Made by a program: the position numbers and the translations under genes. Shown here one piece after another: positions 63,932-64,000 of a DNA stretch of 64,000 nt; within the stretch, counting starts at the first letter, position 1, and each line of letters begins with the position of its first letter. Origin of the DNA: Sitta carolinensis (Eukaryota > Chordata > Aves > Passeriformes > Sittidae); assembly GCA_032173965.1 (NCBI GenBank), contig CM063292.1, forward strand, positions 1,132,501 to 1,196,500, given 5' to 3'. Below the pieces are notes generated by a model. That model did no database searches, was not told the origin of the DNA, and was given only the letters and a program-made list of their open reading frames with translations.

Positions 63932-64000
63932 TCAGGGCAGGAAGAGCACATCCTGCACAAACACATGTCCTACCAGTGGAGAGAGCAGAGGACCCACTGC

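Overview
This window is vertebrate nuclear DNA, almost certainly from a bird. The genes have many short introns, most of them GC-rich. CR1 LINE fragments in both orientations are the dominant dispersed repeat, which is typical of birds. One solo-LTR-like remnant resembles passerine endogenous retroviral LTRs, but I place the species no further than bird, possibly a songbird. Gene order and relative orientation match the mammalian block at human 16q24.3 (mouse chr 8), read from the FANCA end. There are no operons and no bacterial features. Exon boundaries were worked out by hand from homology to the known families, GT/AG sites and reading-phase continuity. 5' UTRs are mostly unresolved.

Layout. 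1-14.3 kb: the C-terminal half of FANCA (+), 21 coding exons. 14.26-21.9 kb: ZNF276 (-), tail-to-tail with FANCA and probably overlapping its 3' UTR. 22.0-26.0 kb: VPS9D1 (+), head-to-head with ZNF276 across 137 bp. 26.4-27.8 kb: SPATA2L (+). 28.0-31.1 kb: CDK10 (-), head-to-head with CHMP1A (+, 31.4-35.7 kb) across a CpG-rich promoter. 36.7-40.4 kb: DPEP1 (-). 41.6-43.5 kb: a cytosolic sulfotransferase (+), best read as SULT5A1 by position, with a TATA promoter. 44.6-45.3 kb: a large minisatellite. 45.6-51.6 kb: CPNE7 (-). 54.1-59.3 kb: RPL13 (-), with a candidate box C/D snoRNA in its second intron. 60.7-64.0 kb: the 3' end of SPG7 (-), which continues beyond the window.

The genes do not form one pathway. 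They cover DNA crosslink repair (FANCA), transcription (ZNF276), endosomal GTPase activation (VPS9D1), CYLD/TNF signalling adaptors (SPATA2L), a cell-cycle kinase (CDK10), ESCRT-III (CHMP1A), a GPI-anchored dipeptidase (DPEP1), sulfonation (SULT), a Ca2+/phospholipid-binding copine (CPNE7), the ribosome (RPL13) and mitochondrial proteolysis (SPG7).

The points most worth a second look are: two one-base frameshifts in otherwise intact FANCA exons; a frame mismatch at the CDK10 N-terminus inside a hexamer repeat; a CHMP1A intron-1 minisatellite that repeats the start-codon/splice-donor junction; retention of a SULT5A1-like gene; DPEP1 signal and GPI-signal peptides both built from the same hexanucleotide repeat; two GC-AG introns; and several homeodomain-motif clusters in non-coding DNA. 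I found no convincing wholly new biological system.
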